Counted from the first letter of the stretch, positions 9,315 through 18,671 are shown. The stretch: 64,000 nt of DNA from Demequina maris (GCF_000971155.1 NZ_BBLX01000004.1:124001-188000), one strand, 5' to 3'. Notes: generated by a model not told the origin, from the sequence alone. Numbers and translations are program-made.

Positions 9315-10877
9315 TTAGGCGTGGTCGAGGGGGCCGATGCGGTCCTCGACCGCGCGGAGGACGTCGCCCGAGCGCACGGCGTCGGCCGCGGCGTCGATCT
9401 CGGGGGAGAGGAAGCGGTCGGCGCCCGGGCGGGCGGCGTCCGCGATGAGGGCCGCCGCGGCGCCGGTGGCCTCGGACGGCTCGAGCGGCGCCCGGAGGGC
9501 GAGGCCGCGCGAGGAGGCGAGCAGCTCGATGCCGAGGACGCGGGCCAGGCCATCGACCGCGGTGCGGAGCTTGCGGGCCGCGTGCCAGCCCATCGACACG
9601 TGGTCCTCCTGCATCGCGGACGAGGGGATGGAGTCCACCGAGGCGGGTGCCGCCAGGCGCTTGAGCTCGGAGACGATGCCAGCGGCCGTGTACTGGGCGA
9701 TCATGAGGCCCGAGTCGACGCCCACCTCGTGCGCGAGGAACGGCGGCAGGCCGTGGTTGCGGGCGGGGTCGAGCAGGCGGTCGATGCGGCGCTCGGACAT
9801 GCTCGCGAGGTCCGCCACGGCGATCGCGAGGAAGTCGAGCACGTACGCGACGGGCGCGCCGTGGAAGCTGCCGTTGGACTCGACACGGCCGTCGGGCGTG
9901 ACCACCGGGTTGTCGACCGCGGAGGCGAGCTCGCGGGAGGCCACGAGGCGCGCGTGCGCCATGGTGTCGCGCACGGCGCCGGCGACCTGGGGCGCGCAGC
10001 GCAGCGAGTACGCGTCCTGGACGCGGGTGCACTCGGGGCCGCGGTGGCTCGCGACGACGGGCGAGCCGGCCAGCACGCGGCGCATGTTGCGCGCCGAGGC
10101 GTCGAGGCCGGGGTGCGGGCGCAGCTGCTGGAGGTCCTCGGCGAACGGGGAGTCCGAGCCGAGCAGCGCCTCGACGCTCATCGCCGCGGTGACGTCGGCG
10201 GTGGTGACGAGGCGGTCGAGGTCGGCGAGCGCGAGGATGAGCTGGCCGAGCATGCCGTCGGTGCCGTTGATGAGGGCCAGGCCCTCCTTCTCCTCGAGCG
10301 CGACGGGGGTGATGCCGGCCGCGGCGAGCGCGTCGGCGGAGTCCATCAGGGTGCCCTCGCGGTCGCGGACGGGGCCCTCGCCGATCACGGCGAGCGCCAC
10401 GTGGCTCAGCGGGGCGAGGTCGCCCGAGCAGCCCAGCGAGCCGTACTCGTGCACCACGGGGGTGATGCCGGCGTTGAGCATCGCGGCGTAGGTCTCCGCC
10501 ACCAGCGGACGGGCGCCGGTGCGGCCCGTGAGCAGCGTCGACAGGCGCAGCGTCGCGAGGGCGCGGATCACCTCGCGCTCGACCTCGGGGCCGGATCCGG
10601 CGGCGTGCGAGCGGACCAGGCTGAGCTGGAGCTGCGCGCGGCGCTCGCGGTCGATGAACGTGGTGGCCAGCGCGCCGAAGCCGGTGGAGACGCCGTAGTG
10701 CGGCTGGGGGTCCTGCGCGAGGGACTCGATGACGGCGCGCGAGGCGGCCATCGCGTCGAGCGCGGCGGGATCGAGCACGATGCGGGCGTCGTCGCGGGCG
10801 ATGGCCGCGACCTCGGCGGGGGTCGGGGCGCCGCTGCCGAGCGTGACGGTCGAGACGTGCATGTCGAGGGTGGTCAT
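9315..10877 (-). CDS. hutH: Histidine ammonia-lyase
   Basis: A 520-residue lyase that deaminates histidine to urocanate, the first step of the pathway. It has the fold-typical [10 protein letters not shown], the MIO cofactor loop [14 protein letters not shown] (CSG at residues 150-152 rather than the textbook ASG), [17 protein letters not shown] and [10 protein letters not shown]. The ATG at 10877 was preferred; an in-frame ATG at 10886 would add three residues. The much longer antisense frame upstream is only a shadow of the regulator. First gene of the hut operon, divergent from the IclR gene. Confidence 0.96.
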   Translation of the reverse strand: MTTLDMHVSTVTLGSGAPTPAEVAAIARDDARIVLDPAALDAMAASRAVIESLAQDPQPHYGVSTGFGALATTFIDRERRAQLQLSLVRSHAAGSGPEVEREVIRALATLRLSTLLTGRTGARPLVAETYAAMLNAGITPVVHEYGSLGCSGDLAPLSHVALAVIGEGPVRDREGTLMDSADALAAAGITPVALEEKEGLALINGTDGMLGQLILALADLDRLVTTADVTAAMSVEALLGSDSPFAEDLQQLRPHPGLDASARNMRRVLAGSPVVASHRGPECTRVQDAYSLRCAPQVAGAVRDTMAHARLVASRELASAVDNPVVTPDGRVESNGSFHGAPVAYVLDFLAIAVADLASMSERRIDRLLDPARNHGLPPFLAHEVGVDSGLMIAQYTAAGIVSELKRLAAPASVDSIPSSAMQEDHVSMGWHAARKLRTAVDGLARVLGIELLASSRGLALRAPLEPSEATGAAAALIADAARPGADRFLSPEIDAAADAVRSGDVLRAVEDRIGPLDHA

Positions 10878-10932
10878 GAGGTCCATCCAAGGCCAGCCGG
10901 GGCGTCTCCGGTCGCCGTCACGAACCGTTCCT

Positions 10933-10948
10933 GTCTCATATGTGAGAC
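10933..10948. promoter_or_regulatory. Inverted repeat, candidate IclR-type operator for hut
   Basis: GTCTCATATGTGAGAC has 6-bp perfect arms around TATG. It sits between the divergent hutH and IclR starts, eight bases before the regulator GTG, where it could control both directions. Confidence 0.55.
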
Positions 10949-10955
10949 TAGAGAC

Positions 10956-11738
10956 GTGCCGGAAACATCGCCCTCCCCCCGTGCCGCGGCGCCCGCCGTG
11001 GACCAGGCCCTGGCGATCCTCACGTACCTCGGGCGCCAGCGCGGCCCGGTGTCCGCGGGCGCCCTCGCGGCGGCGCTCGGCATCCCGCGCGCCTCGCTCT
11101 ACCGCCAGCTCGCGGCGATGATCGATCACGGCTACGTCGTGCACGTGCCGGAGGAGTCGCGCTACGGCCTCGGGGTCGCGGCGCACGAGCTCGGTTCGGG
11201 CTACGCGCGCCAGCAGCCGCTGTCGAGGCTGGGCGCCCCGGTGCTCGCGGGCCTGGTCGACCGGGTGGGGGAGTCCGCGCACCTCGCGGTGCTGGAGGGA
11301 CGCGACGTCGTCTACATCGTGGAGGAGCGCGCGCCGCGACGGCCGACCCTCGTCACAGACGTGGGCGTGCGCCTGCCCGCGCTCGCGACCGCGACGGGCC
11401 GCGCGATCCTCGCGGCGCTGCCCGACGCGCAGATCCGCGCGACCTACCCGGGGCGCGACGCCTTCGCCTCGGCGCCCGAGGGCTCGCCGCGGTCGTACCG
11501 CGAGCTCAAGGAGATGGTGCGGCTCACGCGGGCGCGCGGCCACGCGTGGGAGGACGGTGACGTGACGCCGGGGCTCGCGTCGGTCGCGGTGGCCGTGCGC
11601 GACCACACGGGCTGGCCCGTCGCCGCGATCGCGGTCACCTTCGCCGCGGACCGCGTCGACGAGGGGCGCCGCGCCGCGCTCGTGTCCGCCGTGACGCGCG
11701 ACGCCGCCGAGCTCGAGCGCCGCATCGGCCGCCGCTGA
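10956..11738 (+). CDS. IclR-family transcriptional regulator, probable hut regulator
   Basis: A 260-residue regulator: N-terminal winged helix (about residues 10-75, with VDQALAILTYLGRQRGPVSAGALAAALG) and a C-terminal IclR ligand domain with the typical ERAPRRPTL...LPALATATGRAILAALP segment. GTG 10956 is chosen because it gives the normal IclR length and follows the inverted repeat directly; the open frame upstream merely shadows hutH. Divergence from hutH and the shared 79-base gap suggest it senses a histidine-pathway compound and controls the hut genes. The ligand is inferred. Confidence 0.88.
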   Translation: MPETSPSPRAAAPAVDQALAILTYLGRQRGPVSAGALAAALGIPRASLYRQLAAMIDHGYVVHVPEESRYGLGVAAHELGSGYARQQPLSRLGAPVLAGLVDRVGESAHLAVLEGRDVVYIVEERAPRRPTLVTDVGVRLPALATATGRAILAALPDAQIRATYPGRDAFASAPEGSPRSYRELKEMVRLTRARGHAWEDGDVTPGLASVAVAVRDHTGWPVAAIAVTFAADRVDEGRRAALVSAVTRDAAELERRIGRR

Positions 11739-11900
11739 GCCGCCGCATCGTCCCGCGCCCCCCAGCCTGCACGGCGGAGCGTCACCGCATCGGTCCTTCC
11801 CCCGTGCTGGTTCCGACCCGCTGGGAGGATCGATCGCCGATGGATCCGACGGCGAGGCGGGGGCGAGGAGGCGGGCGGGAGGGGCCGTGCAGCGCCCCCG

Positions 11901-11906
11901 TACACT
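11901..11906 (+). promoter_or_regulatory. Possible -10 element for mnmA
   Basis: TACACT lies 28 bases before the mnmA ATG in a 195-base gap that otherwise shows no structure I recognise; a GGGAGG ribosome-binding site precedes the start. No convincing -35. Confidence 0.3.
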
Positions 11907-11933
11907 TGACGGGTCCGAATCCGGGAGGTCCCC

Positions 11934-13010
11934 ATGCGCGTGCTCGCCGCCCTGTCCGGCGGGGTCGACTCCGCCGTCGCGGCCGCGCGCGCGAAGGACT
12001 CCGGCCACGACGTCGTCGGCGTGCACATGGCGCTCTCGCGCAGCCGCGCCGAGCACCGCACCGGCTCGCGCGGCTGCTGCAGCATCGAGGACGCGAACGA
12101 CGCGCGCCGGGCCGCCGACAAGCTGGGCATCCCGTACTACGTGTGGGACCTGAGCGACGAGTTCCACGACACCGTCGTCGCCGACTTCCTGTCCGAGTAC
12201 GCGGCCGGCCGCACCCCCAACCCGTGCGTGCGCTGCAACGAGCACATCAAGTTCGACACGTTGCTCGAGCGCGGCATCGCGCTGGGCTTCGACGCGGTCT
12301 GCACCGGCCACTACGCGCGCATCGACGTCCGCGACGACGGCGGGCGCGAGCTCCACCGCGCCGCCGACGCCGCAAAGGACCAGTCGTACGTGCTCGCCGT
12401 CATGGGCGCCGAGCGGCTCGCCCGCGCGATGTTCCCGCTCGGCACCGTCGCGTCGAAGGCCGAGGTGCGGGCCGAGGCCGTCGCGCGCGGGCTCGGGGTG
12501 TCGAACAAGCCCGACTCGTACGACATCTGCTTCGTCGCCGACGGCGACACCAAGGGCTTCCTCGCCCGCGAGCTGGGGGAGCGGCCCGGCGACATCGTCG
12601 ACGAGACGGGCGAGGTCGTCGGCGCGCACGAGGGCGCCTACGCGTTCACCGTCGGCCAGCGCAAGGGCCTGCGGCTGCCGCGCCCGGCCGCCGACGGCGC
12701 CCCCCGCTACGTCACCGGGATCGACACCGCCCGCAACGTCGTCACCGTCGGGCCCGAGACCCTGCTCAGCGTGCGCACCCTGACCGGCGAGGACGTCGTG
12801 TGGCTCGCCGACGACGTGCCGGCCCGCGAGGCCACCGCCGTCGAGGTGCAGGTGCGCGCCCACGGCACGCCTGTCCCGGGCACCGCGACGCGGGACGATG
12901 CGCTGCTCACGGTCGTGCTCGAGGAGCCGATGCGCGGGGTCGCCGCGGGCCAGTCCCTGGTGGTCTACCAGGGGTCACGCGTGCTCGGCCAGGCGACCAT
13001 CGCCCGCTGA
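11934..13010 (+). CDS. mnmA: tRNA-specific 2-thiouridylase MnmA
   Basis: A 358-residue enzyme that installs 2-thiouridine at the wobble base of tRNA Lys/Glu/Gln using sulfur relayed from a cysteine desulfurase. Seen are the PP-loop LSGGVDSAV (residues 7-15), the catalytic Cys pair in TPNPCVRCN and [13 protein letters not shown], and the C-terminal beta-barrel domain starting near [14 protein letters not shown] precedes the ATG. It abuts the convergent lipoprotein gene. In many actinobacteria mnmA lies close to ligA; here 41 kb separates them. Confidence 0.96.
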   Translation: MRVLAALSGGVDSAVAAARAKDSGHDVVGVHMALSRSRAEHRTGSRGCCSIEDANDARRAADKLGIPYYVWDLSDEFHDTVVADFLSEYAAGRTPNPCVRCNEHIKFDTLLERGIALGFDAVCTGHYARIDVRDDGGRELHRAADAAKDQSYVLAVMGAERLARAMFPLGTVASKAEVRAEAVARGLGVSNKPDSYDICFVADGDTKGFLARELGERPGDIVDETGEVVGAHEGAYAFTVGQRKGLRLPRPAADGAPRYVTGIDTARNVVTVGPETLLSVRTLTGEDVVWLADDVPAREATAVEVQVRAHGTPVPGTATRDDALLTVVLEEPMRGVAAGQSLVVYQGSRVLGQATIAR

Positions 13011-13439
13011 TCAGCCCGCGTAGGGCTCGAGGTCCACGTCCTGGACGTGCATGACCTCGCCCCACGCGTCCGGCTCGCATCCCTCCGGGATCGTCATGTC
13101 CTCGTTGGGCGGGCCCCAGCCCCCGCCCGCCGAGACCTCGTCGCCCATCGCATAGTCGCGGCCCGCATACGTGAGCACCTGGGCCTCGGCGTCCCATGAC
13201 GTGAGCGCGCGGGGGAACACGGGCACGGTCGTCATGCCCGCCGCGTCCCCGCCGCCGACGACGTACACGCAGCCGTCGTGCAGCTCCAGCACGCCCTCCA
13301 ACAGCGCCGCTTCGCCCCCGTCCGCGGGGTCCCAGTCGTAGCGCGCGACGGGGCTGCCGGGTGCGTCGAGGTCACCCGTGTCATGCGCGCCGCAGCCCGC
13401 CAGCGCGAGCAGGATCACCCCTGCTAAGGCACGTTTCAT
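13011..13439 (-). CDS. Small predicted lipoprotein of unknown function
   Basis: A 142-residue protein with a short lipoprotein signal peptide and lipobox LALAGC (Cys19), so it is expected to be anchored outside the membrane. The mature part is acidic and contains ELHDGCVYVVGG and a second Cys pair member near EGCEPD, but I recognise no domain. Codon 4 is TTA, which is very rare in such GC-rich DNA. The ATG at 13439 starts the signal peptide exactly; the longer frame upstream lacks support. It converges on mnmA with no gap. Confidence 0.75.
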   Translation of the reverse strand: MKRALAGVILLALAGCGAHDTGDLDAPGSPVARYDWDPADGGEAALLEGVLELHDGCVYVVGGGDAAGMTTVPVFPRALTSWDAEAQVLTYAGRDYAMGDEVSAGGGWGPPNEDMTIPEGCEPDAWGEVMHVQDVDLEPYAG

Positions 13440-13568
13440 GAGGTCATCCTGGCGCGTGCCGGGGCGTGGCGCCAGGGGCGCCCGGTCACGATCCGGCCAC
13501 CCCCGCATCGTCCCCGCGCGCGGCCTCATCACGGATTCGTAACGTTTCGGCCACGAATGCCAACCCGC

Positions 13569-13609
13569 TGTCGAAACGGTTTGACACGCCCCGCCCGGAG
13601 CAATACTTT
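13569..13609 (+). promoter_or_regulatory. Sigma-70-type promoter of the sugar ABC operon with an overlapping imperfect palindrome
   Basis: TTGACA (13581-13586), 17 bases, then TACTTT (13604-13609) predicts initiation near 13616. The imperfect palindrome TGTCGAAACGGTTTGACA (13569-13586, 7 of 9 pairs) covers the -35 and resembles LacI-family operators. Confidence 0.65.
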
Positions 13610-13622
13610 GAAGCCGATGCGA

Positions 13623-13651
13623 GAGAGCGCTCTCACAGGGAGAGCGCTCTC
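13623..13651. promoter_or_regulatory. Two perfect 12-bp palindromes, candidate LacI-family operators
   Basis: GAGAGCGCTCTC occurs at 13623-13634 and again at 13640-13651, centres 17 bp apart, just downstream of the predicted start of transcription. The central CG palindrome is typical of LacI-family sites. The probable ligand protein is the LacI regulator at the end of the same operon. Confidence 0.7.
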
Positions 13652-13689
13652 ACGATCACCGCCAGCAGTACGGACACAAAGGAGTGAAC

Positions 13690-15021
13690 GTGAGCCTCTC
13701 ACGCCGCAAGACCACCCTCGGGTTCGCCGCCGGAGCGGCAACCCTCGCCATCGCGCTCGCCGGGTGCGGGTCGTCCAGCGAGCCGGAGTCGTCGGACTCG
13801 GCCGCCGCGGGCGGCTCCATGGACGAGCCTGTCACCCTGACCCTCGCGACCTTCAACCAGTTCGGCTACTCGGCCGACTCCGAGGGCGGCGCGGACTACG
13901 CGTACGACCTCATCGCGGAGTACCAGGAGCTGCACCCCAACGTCACCATCGTCTACAACGTCGCGGACACCTCGAACACCGCCCGCGAGAACTTCTTCAC
14001 CAAGCTCGGCCCCGGCGGTCTCGCCGACGTCGAGGCGATCGAGGTCGACTGGCTGCCCGAGGCCATGCAGTACTCGGACCTCCTCGCGGACCTCACCAAC
14101 CCCGAGCTCGACGGCAACTGGCTGCAGTGGAAGGTCGACGCCGCCACGGACGCCGACGGCCGCCTCATCGGCTACGGCACCGACATCGGCCCCGAGTCGA
14201 TCTGCTACAACGTCGACGCCATCGAGGCCGCGGGCATGGACGCCTCGCGCGACGCGATGTCGGCCGCCATCGACGGCGACTGGGACAACTTCTTCGACCT
14301 GGCGAAGCAGTACTCGGACGCGACCGGCAAGGGCTTCTACGAGGAGAACGCCGCCGTGCTGCAGGCCATGATCGGCCAGCTCGAGGCGCCCTACGAGGAC
14401 CCGGCCACGGACGAGATCATCGCCCTGGACAACCCCGAGGTGAAGGACATCTACGACACCCTCACCGCGGCGTCCGACGCGGGCCTGTCCGCCGGCCTCC
14501 AGCAGTGGGGCGACGACTGGGCGGCCGGCATGGCCAACGGCGACTTCGCCGCGATGCCCTGCCCGTCCTGGATGCTCGGTGTCATCGAGGGCAACGCCCC
14601 CGACGGCAACTGGGACATCGCCAACGCCTTCCCGAACGGCGGCGGCAACTGGGGCGGCTCGTACCTGACCGTCCCGGCCGGTGGCGAGAACGTCGAGGCG
14701 GCCGCCGAGCTCGCCGCGTGGCTGACCGCTCCCGAGCAGCAGGCCAAGGCGTTCGAGAACGTCGGCGCCTTCCCGAGCTCGGAGGAGGCCGCGGCCTCGG
14801 ACGCCGTGACGTCCTACACCCGCGCGTTCTTCAACGACGCGCCGGCCGGTGAGATCTACTCGGAGCGCGCCGCCGCCGTGACGGTCGCCCCGTACAAGGG
14901 CCCCCACTACTTCGAGGTCAACGACGCCATGGTGAACGCGCTCCGCCGCGTGGACGAGGGCACCATGTCCGCCGAGGAGTCCTGGAAGCAGTTCGAGTCC
15001 GACGTCAACGCGATCGGCTGA
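13690..15021 (+). CDS. Sugar ABC transporter substrate-binding lipoprotein
   Basis: A 443-residue family-1 extracellular solute-binding protein. The N-terminus has a twin-Arg-like SRRK, a hydrophobic stretch and the lipobox IALAGC, then a Ser/Glu-rich linker. WKVDAATDADGRLIGYGTDIGPE and the Trp-rich C-lobe (NWGGSYLTVPAGGENVEAAAELAAWL) are typical of oligosaccharide binders. GTG 13690 is preferred because AAAGGAG ends six bases upstream; GTG 13684 overlaps that site. It delivers sugar to the two permeases that follow. The ATPase is not encoded here and is probably a shared MsiK-type protein. Confidence 0.9.
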   Translation: MSLSRRKTTLGFAAGAATLAIALAGCGSSSEPESSDSAAAGGSMDEPVTLTLATFNQFGYSADSEGGADYAYDLIAEYQELHPNVTIVYNVADTSNTARENFFTKLGPGGLADVEAIEVDWLPEAMQYSDLLADLTNPELDGNWLQWKVDAATDADGRLIGYGTDIGPESICYNVDAIEAAGMDASRDAMSAAIDGDWDNFFDLAKQYSDATGKGFYEENAAVLQAMIGQLEAPYEDPATDEIIALDNPEVKDIYDTLTAASDAGLSAGLQQWGDDWAAGMANGDFAAMPCPSWMLGVIEGNAPDGNWDIANAFPNGGGNWGGSYLTVPAGGENVEAAAELAAWLTAPEQQAKAFENVGAFPSSEEAAASDAVTSYTRAFFNDAPAGEIYSERAAAVTVAPYKGPHYFEVNDAMVNALRRVDEGTMSAEESWKQFESDVNAIG

Positions 15022-15032
15022 TAGCCAGTCCG

Positions 15033-15066
15033 GTGCGGGCCGTCTCCCACGGGAGGCGGCCCGCAC
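15033..15066 (+). terminator. Intercistronic hairpin after the binding-protein gene
   Basis: A 15-bp stem containing one G-U pair, with a short loop, begins eleven bases after the binding-protein stop and ends 37 bases before the permease start. No T tract follows. It may act as an attenuator or RNA-stability element that keeps binding-protein mRNA more abundant than permease mRNA. Confidence 0.5.
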
Positions 15067-15103
15067 CCGTCGCACCGACCGTCACGACCAGGGGAACCAC
15101 CTC

Positions 15104-16111
15104 ATGACCACCACTCAGCCTCAGACCGAGGCCCCGACGCCCCCCGGCGCCCCGCGCGGGCGCGCGCCGCTCACCTGGCGGCAGCGTCTCGGACGCTGGG
15201 ACGTCAAGCTCTCGCCGTACCTCTACATCTCGCCGTTCTGGATCGTCTTCGCGCTGGTCGGGCTGTTCCCGATCGTCTACACCGCGGTCATCTCGTTCCA
15301 GGACTGGGACCTCGTGCGCAACACCGGCACGTTCACCGGCTTCGACAACTTCGCCTTCGTGCTGCAGGACCGCGAGTTCTGGCTGTCGCTGCGCAACACC
15401 TTCTCGATCTTCGTGCTGTCGTCGCTGCCGCAGATCATCGTCGCCACGTTCATCGCCGCGATGCTTGACAAGAACATCCGCGCCAAGACCTTCTGGCGCA
15501 TGGGCGTCCTGCTCCCGTACGTCGTCGCGCCCGTCGCGGTCGCGCTGATCTTCTCGAACATGTTCGGCGACAAGTACGGCCTCATCAACTCGCTGCTCAA
15601 CGACCTCGGCCTCGACAGCATCCGCTGGCACGTCGACGTGATCCCGAGCCACTTCGCGATCGCCACCATGGTGAACTTCCGCTGGACCGGCTACAACGCG
15701 CTGATCCTGCTCGCCGCGATGCAGGCCATCCCGCGCGACCTCTACGAGGCCGCGGCGATCGACGGCGCGGGCACGATGCGCCGCTTCTTCTCCGTGACGC
15801 TGCCGCAGATCCGCCCCACGATGATCTTCGTCATCATCACGTCGACCATCGGCGGCCTGCAGATCTTCGACGAGCCGCGCATGTACGACACCAACGGCCG
15901 CGGTGGCTCCAACCATCAGTGGGAGACCATCACGCTGTACCTCTACAACATGGGTTGGGGCGAGTTCAACTTCGGCCGCGCGGCCGCCGTCGCCTGGATC
16001 CTGTTCCTCATCATCGTCGCGTTCGGCCTGCTGAACTTCGCCGTCACCAGGCGGTTCATCGCGAGCGACACCGCCGCCAAGCCGAAGAAGCCGAAGAAGG
16101 TGACCAAGTGA
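15104..16111 (+). CDS. Sugar ABC transporter permease (MalF/UgpA type)
   Basis: A 335-residue membrane protein with a cytoplasmic Pro-rich N-terminus, six predicted membrane segments starting at LYISPFWIVFALVGLFPIVY, and the EAA loop DLYEAAAIDGAGTMRRFFSVTLPQIRP that contacts the ATPase. The Lys-rich C-terminus (KPKKPKKVTK) is cytoplasmic. It would form a heterodimer with the next gene product, whose GTG overlaps its stop. Confidence 0.93.
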   Translation: MTTTQPQTEAPTPPGAPRGRAPLTWRQRLGRWDVKLSPYLYISPFWIVFALVGLFPIVYTAVISFQDWDLVRNTGTFTGFDNFAFVLQDREFWLSLRNTFSIFVLSSLPQIIVATFIAAMLDKNIRAKTFWRMGVLLPYVVAPVAVALIFSNMFGDKYGLINSLLNDLGLDSIRWHVDVIPSHFAIATMVNFRWTGYNALILLAAMQAIPRDLYEAAAIDGAGTMRRFFSVTLPQIRPTMIFVIITSTIGGLQIFDEPRMYDTNGRGGSNHQWETITLYLYNMGWGEFNFGRAAAVAWILFLIIVAFGLLNFAVTRRFIASDTAAKPKKPKKVTK

Positions 16112-16986
16112 CCGCCATCGCCAACCCCCTCAAGCGCAAGAAGACGGGCGCGAGCGCCGTCTCGACGATGCGGCCCGGCTGGTTCGTCTACGCCTCGCTC
16201 GCGGTCTTCCTGATCGCGTCGGTCTTCCCGTTCTACTGGTCGTTCCTCATCGCCTCGGGCGACCGCTTCACCATCAACGACCCGAACATGTCGTGGTGGC
16301 CCGGCGGCAACTTCCTCGAGAACGCCGCGACCGTCATCAACAACCCCGCGGTCAACTTCTGGAAGGCGCTCAGCAACTCGATCATCGTCTCCACGACGAT
16401 GGCGGTGTCGACGGTCGTCCTGTCGACGCTCGCCGGCTACGCGTTCGCGAAGCTGCGCTTCAAGGGCTCGGGCCCGCTCCTCATCGCGGTCGTCGCGACC
16501 ATGGCGGTGCCCGTCCAGCTCGGCGTCGTGCCGCTGTACATCCTCATGCAGAAGTTCGGCTGGACCGGCAGCATCGGCGCGGTCATCATCCCGGGCCTCG
16601 TGACCGCCTTCGGCGTGTTCTGGATGACCCAGTACATCTCGCAGGCGCTGCCGACGGAGCTCATCGAGGCGGCACGCGTGGACGGGTGCTCGATGATCCG
16701 CACCTTCTGGCACGTGGGCCTGCCGGCCGCGCGACCGGCCGCGGCGATGCTGTTCCTCTTCACGTTCGTGACGTCGTGGAACAACTTCATGTGGCCGTAC
16801 ATCGTGCTCGACTCGAAGAACCCGACGCTGCCGGTGTCGCTGTCGATCCTGCAGGCGAACTACTTCGTCGACTACTCCCTGGTCCTCGCGGGCGTGCTGC
16901 TGGCAACGGTGCCGCTGCTCCTCCTGTTCATGTTCGCCGGGCGTCAGCTCGTCTCCGGCATCATGGCGGGGGCGGTGAAGGGCTAG
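16108..16986 (+). CDS. Sugar ABC transporter permease (MalG/UgpE type)
   Basis: A 292-residue partner permease with six membrane segments and the EAA loop ELIEAARVDGCSMIRTFWHVGLPAARP. GTG 16108 overlaps the previous stop by four bases (GTGA). The WWPGGNFLENAATVINN segment is the periplasmic loop usual in this subfamily. The LacI regulator follows 56 bases later. Substrate is not determinable from the sequence, but the operators suggest induction by the imported sugar. Confidence 0.93.
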   Translation: MTAIANPLKRKKTGASAVSTMRPGWFVYASLAVFLIASVFPFYWSFLIASGDRFTINDPNMSWWPGGNFLENAATVINNPAVNFWKALSNSIIVSTTMAVSTVVLSTLAGYAFAKLRFKGSGPLLIAVVATMAVPVQLGVVPLYILMQKFGWTGSIGAVIIPGLVTAFGVFWMTQYISQALPTELIEAARVDGCSMIRTFWHVGLPAARPAAAMLFLFTFVTSWNNFMWPYIVLDSKNPTLPVSLSILQANYFVDYSLVLAGVLLATVPLLLLFMFAGRQLVSGIMAGAVKG

Positions 16987-17042
16987 GCGGCCATGCCGCG
17001 CGTCGTCGGCCGGCATGGGGCCATCTCCGCAAGGATGGCCTC

Positions 17043-18083
17043 ATGCCCGCCGATGAGGATCCCCAGGTGACCGCCCCCGGTCGCCACCCGGCGCCCACGC
17101 TCGAGCTCGTCGCGGCCCGGGCGGGCGTCTCGCGCGCGACCGTGTCGCGCGTGGTCAACGGCTCGACGTCGGTCTCGGCGCCCATCGCCGACGCCGTGCG
17201 CCGCGCGGTGCAGGAGCTCGGCTACGTCCCCAACCGCGCGGCCCGCTCGCTCGTGAGCCAGCAGTCGCAGGCCATCGCGCTGGTCGCGCCCGAGGACGTC
17301 AACCGGTTCTTCGGCGACCTGTTCTTCGCGGACATCGTCGCGGGCATCGACGCCCGCCTCGAGGACTCCGACTACGTCCTCAACCTCATGATCGCCAACC
17401 ACGAGCCGAGCGGGAAGACGATGCGCTACCTCGGCGGCGGCGCCGTCGACGGCGCCATCGTCGTGTCCCACCACACCAGCGACCGGTTCCTGCGGCGCAT
17501 CACGGAGGCGCTGCCGGTGGTCTTCGGCGGCCGGCCGTCGGTCTCCGGGCTCGACACCTACGTCGTCGACGTCGACAACGTCGCGGGCGCGGCGACCGCG
17601 ACACGCCGGCTCATCGAGCGGGGCTGCCGCCGCATCGGTCTCATCGCGGGCCCGCTCACCATGCAGAGCTCGATCGACCGTGTCACCGGCTGGCGCCAGG
17701 CGCTCGACGAGGCCGGCGTCGCGGCCGGACCCGTGGTCGACGGCGACTTCACGATGTTCGGCGGCACCAGCGCGATGCGCGAGATGCTCGAGGGACGCGA
17801 GCGCGTCGACGGCGTCTTCGTCGCGTCCGACCTCATGGCCGCGGGCGCGATCCCGGTGCTGCTCGACCGCGGCATCCGCATCCCCGAGGACGTCGCGGTG
17901 GTCGGCTTCGACGACAGCGCGGCGGCGCTCACGGCGGGTGTCCCGCTCACCACGGTCCGCCAGCCGTCGCACGAGATGGGCTGGCACATGGCGGACATCC
18001 TCATCAAGGTGCTCGCCGGTGCGCCCGACGTCGCGCGCGAGCTCATCCTGCCCACCGAGCTCGTGGTGCGCGAGTCCGCCTAG
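17043..18083 (+). CDS. LacI-family transcriptional repressor of the sugar importer
   Basis: A 346-residue regulator: helix-turn-helix TLELVAARAGVSRATVSRVVNGSTSVS with the minor-groove hinge helix (NRAARSLVSQQ), then a periplasmic-binding-type effector domain (RRIGLIAGP, DGVFVASDLMAAG, VGFDDS). Encoded directly after the permeases, it most likely binds the palindromes at 13569-13651. Its 3' end overlaps the convergent TetR gene by four bases. Confidence 0.92.
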   Translation: MPADEDPQVTAPGRHPAPTLELVAARAGVSRATVSRVVNGSTSVSAPIADAVRRAVQELGYVPNRAARSLVSQQSQAIALVAPEDVNRFFGDLFFADIVAGIDARLEDSDYVLNLMIANHEPSGKTMRYLGGGAVDGAIVVSHHTSDRFLRRITEALPVVFGGRPSVSGLDTYVVDVDNVAGAATATRRLIERGCRRIGLIAGPLTMQSSIDRVTGWRQALDEAGVAAGPVVDGDFTMFGGTSAMREMLEGRERVDGVFVASDLMAAGAIPVLLDRGIRIPEDVAVVGFDDSAAALTAGVPLTTVRQPSHEMGWHMADILIKVLAGAPDVARELILPTELVVRESA

Positions 18084-18646
18084 GACCGCTCGCGCGGCGC
18101 CCCCGGGCCGAGGCCGCGCATCACCAGGGCCCACGCGTCCTCGACGCGCGCGTGCCGGCGGTCGGCCGGCACCCGCGCGACGAGCGCCGCGAGCATGCCG
18201 ACCGCCAGGAGCACGTCCGCCACCGTCGTCGCGTCGGCGAGCGTGCCGCTCGCGCGCGCCGCGTCGACCTTGGGGGCGAGGGCCGCCGCCATGCGGTCCT
18301 CGAGCCCGCGCAACTGAGGATCGTCCTCGCGCGCGAAGTAGGTGATCACGGCCGCCGTGCCCTCGATCTGGTGCGTGATGAGGTCCGTGAGGTCGCGCAG
18401 CGTCGTGGCGGGATCGGCCGCGAGCCGCTCGATCGCGGCCAGGTTCTCGTCGAAGACCGCGAACGCGAGCTCCTCGCGCGAGGGGAAGTGGCGGTACAGG
18501 CTCGCCTGGCCCACCCCCGCCCGTCGGGCCACCGCCGAGATGGGACCGTCGACGCCCTGCTCCGCGAACACGTCGCGCGCCGCCGCGACGAGCGCCGCCC
18601 TGTTCTCGGCGGCCGCTCCGGGCCCGCGGTTCGACTTTGTCGCCAT
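18080..18646 (-). CDS. TetR-family regulator
   Basis: A 188-residue regulator with an N-terminal TetR DNA-binding domain (AALVAAARDVFAEQGVDGPISAVARRAGVGQASLYRHFPSREEL) and a helical C-terminal domain of the TetR_C-type found with SDR neighbours. ATG 18646 was chosen to give the usual short N-terminal arm. It is divergent from the SDR gene, and an almost perfect 18-bp inverted repeat at 18672-18689 lies just upstream, so it probably represses itself and the SDR. Confidence 0.9.
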   Translation of the reverse strand: MATKSNRGPGAAAENRAALVAAARDVFAEQGVDGPISAVARRAGVGQASLYRHFPSREELAFAVFDENLAAIERLAADPATTLRDLTDLITHQIEGTAAVITYFAREDDPQLRGLEDRMAAALAPKVDAARASGTLADATTVADVLLAVGMLAALVARVPADRRHARVEDAWALVMRGLGPGAPRERS

Positions 18647-18671
18647 GCGTCGAATGTATAGGGTGAAGCTA

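Noticed and set aside
10887..12863. Extension of the hutH frame upstream through the IclR and mnmA genes
   Set aside because: It reads antisense through two well-supported genes and lacks similarity; hutH starts at 10877 or 10886.
13690..18083. Missing ATPase as a sign of a broken sugar importer
   Set aside because: Actinobacterial oligosaccharide importers commonly use a shared MsiK-type ATPase encoded elsewhere; all present genes are intact.
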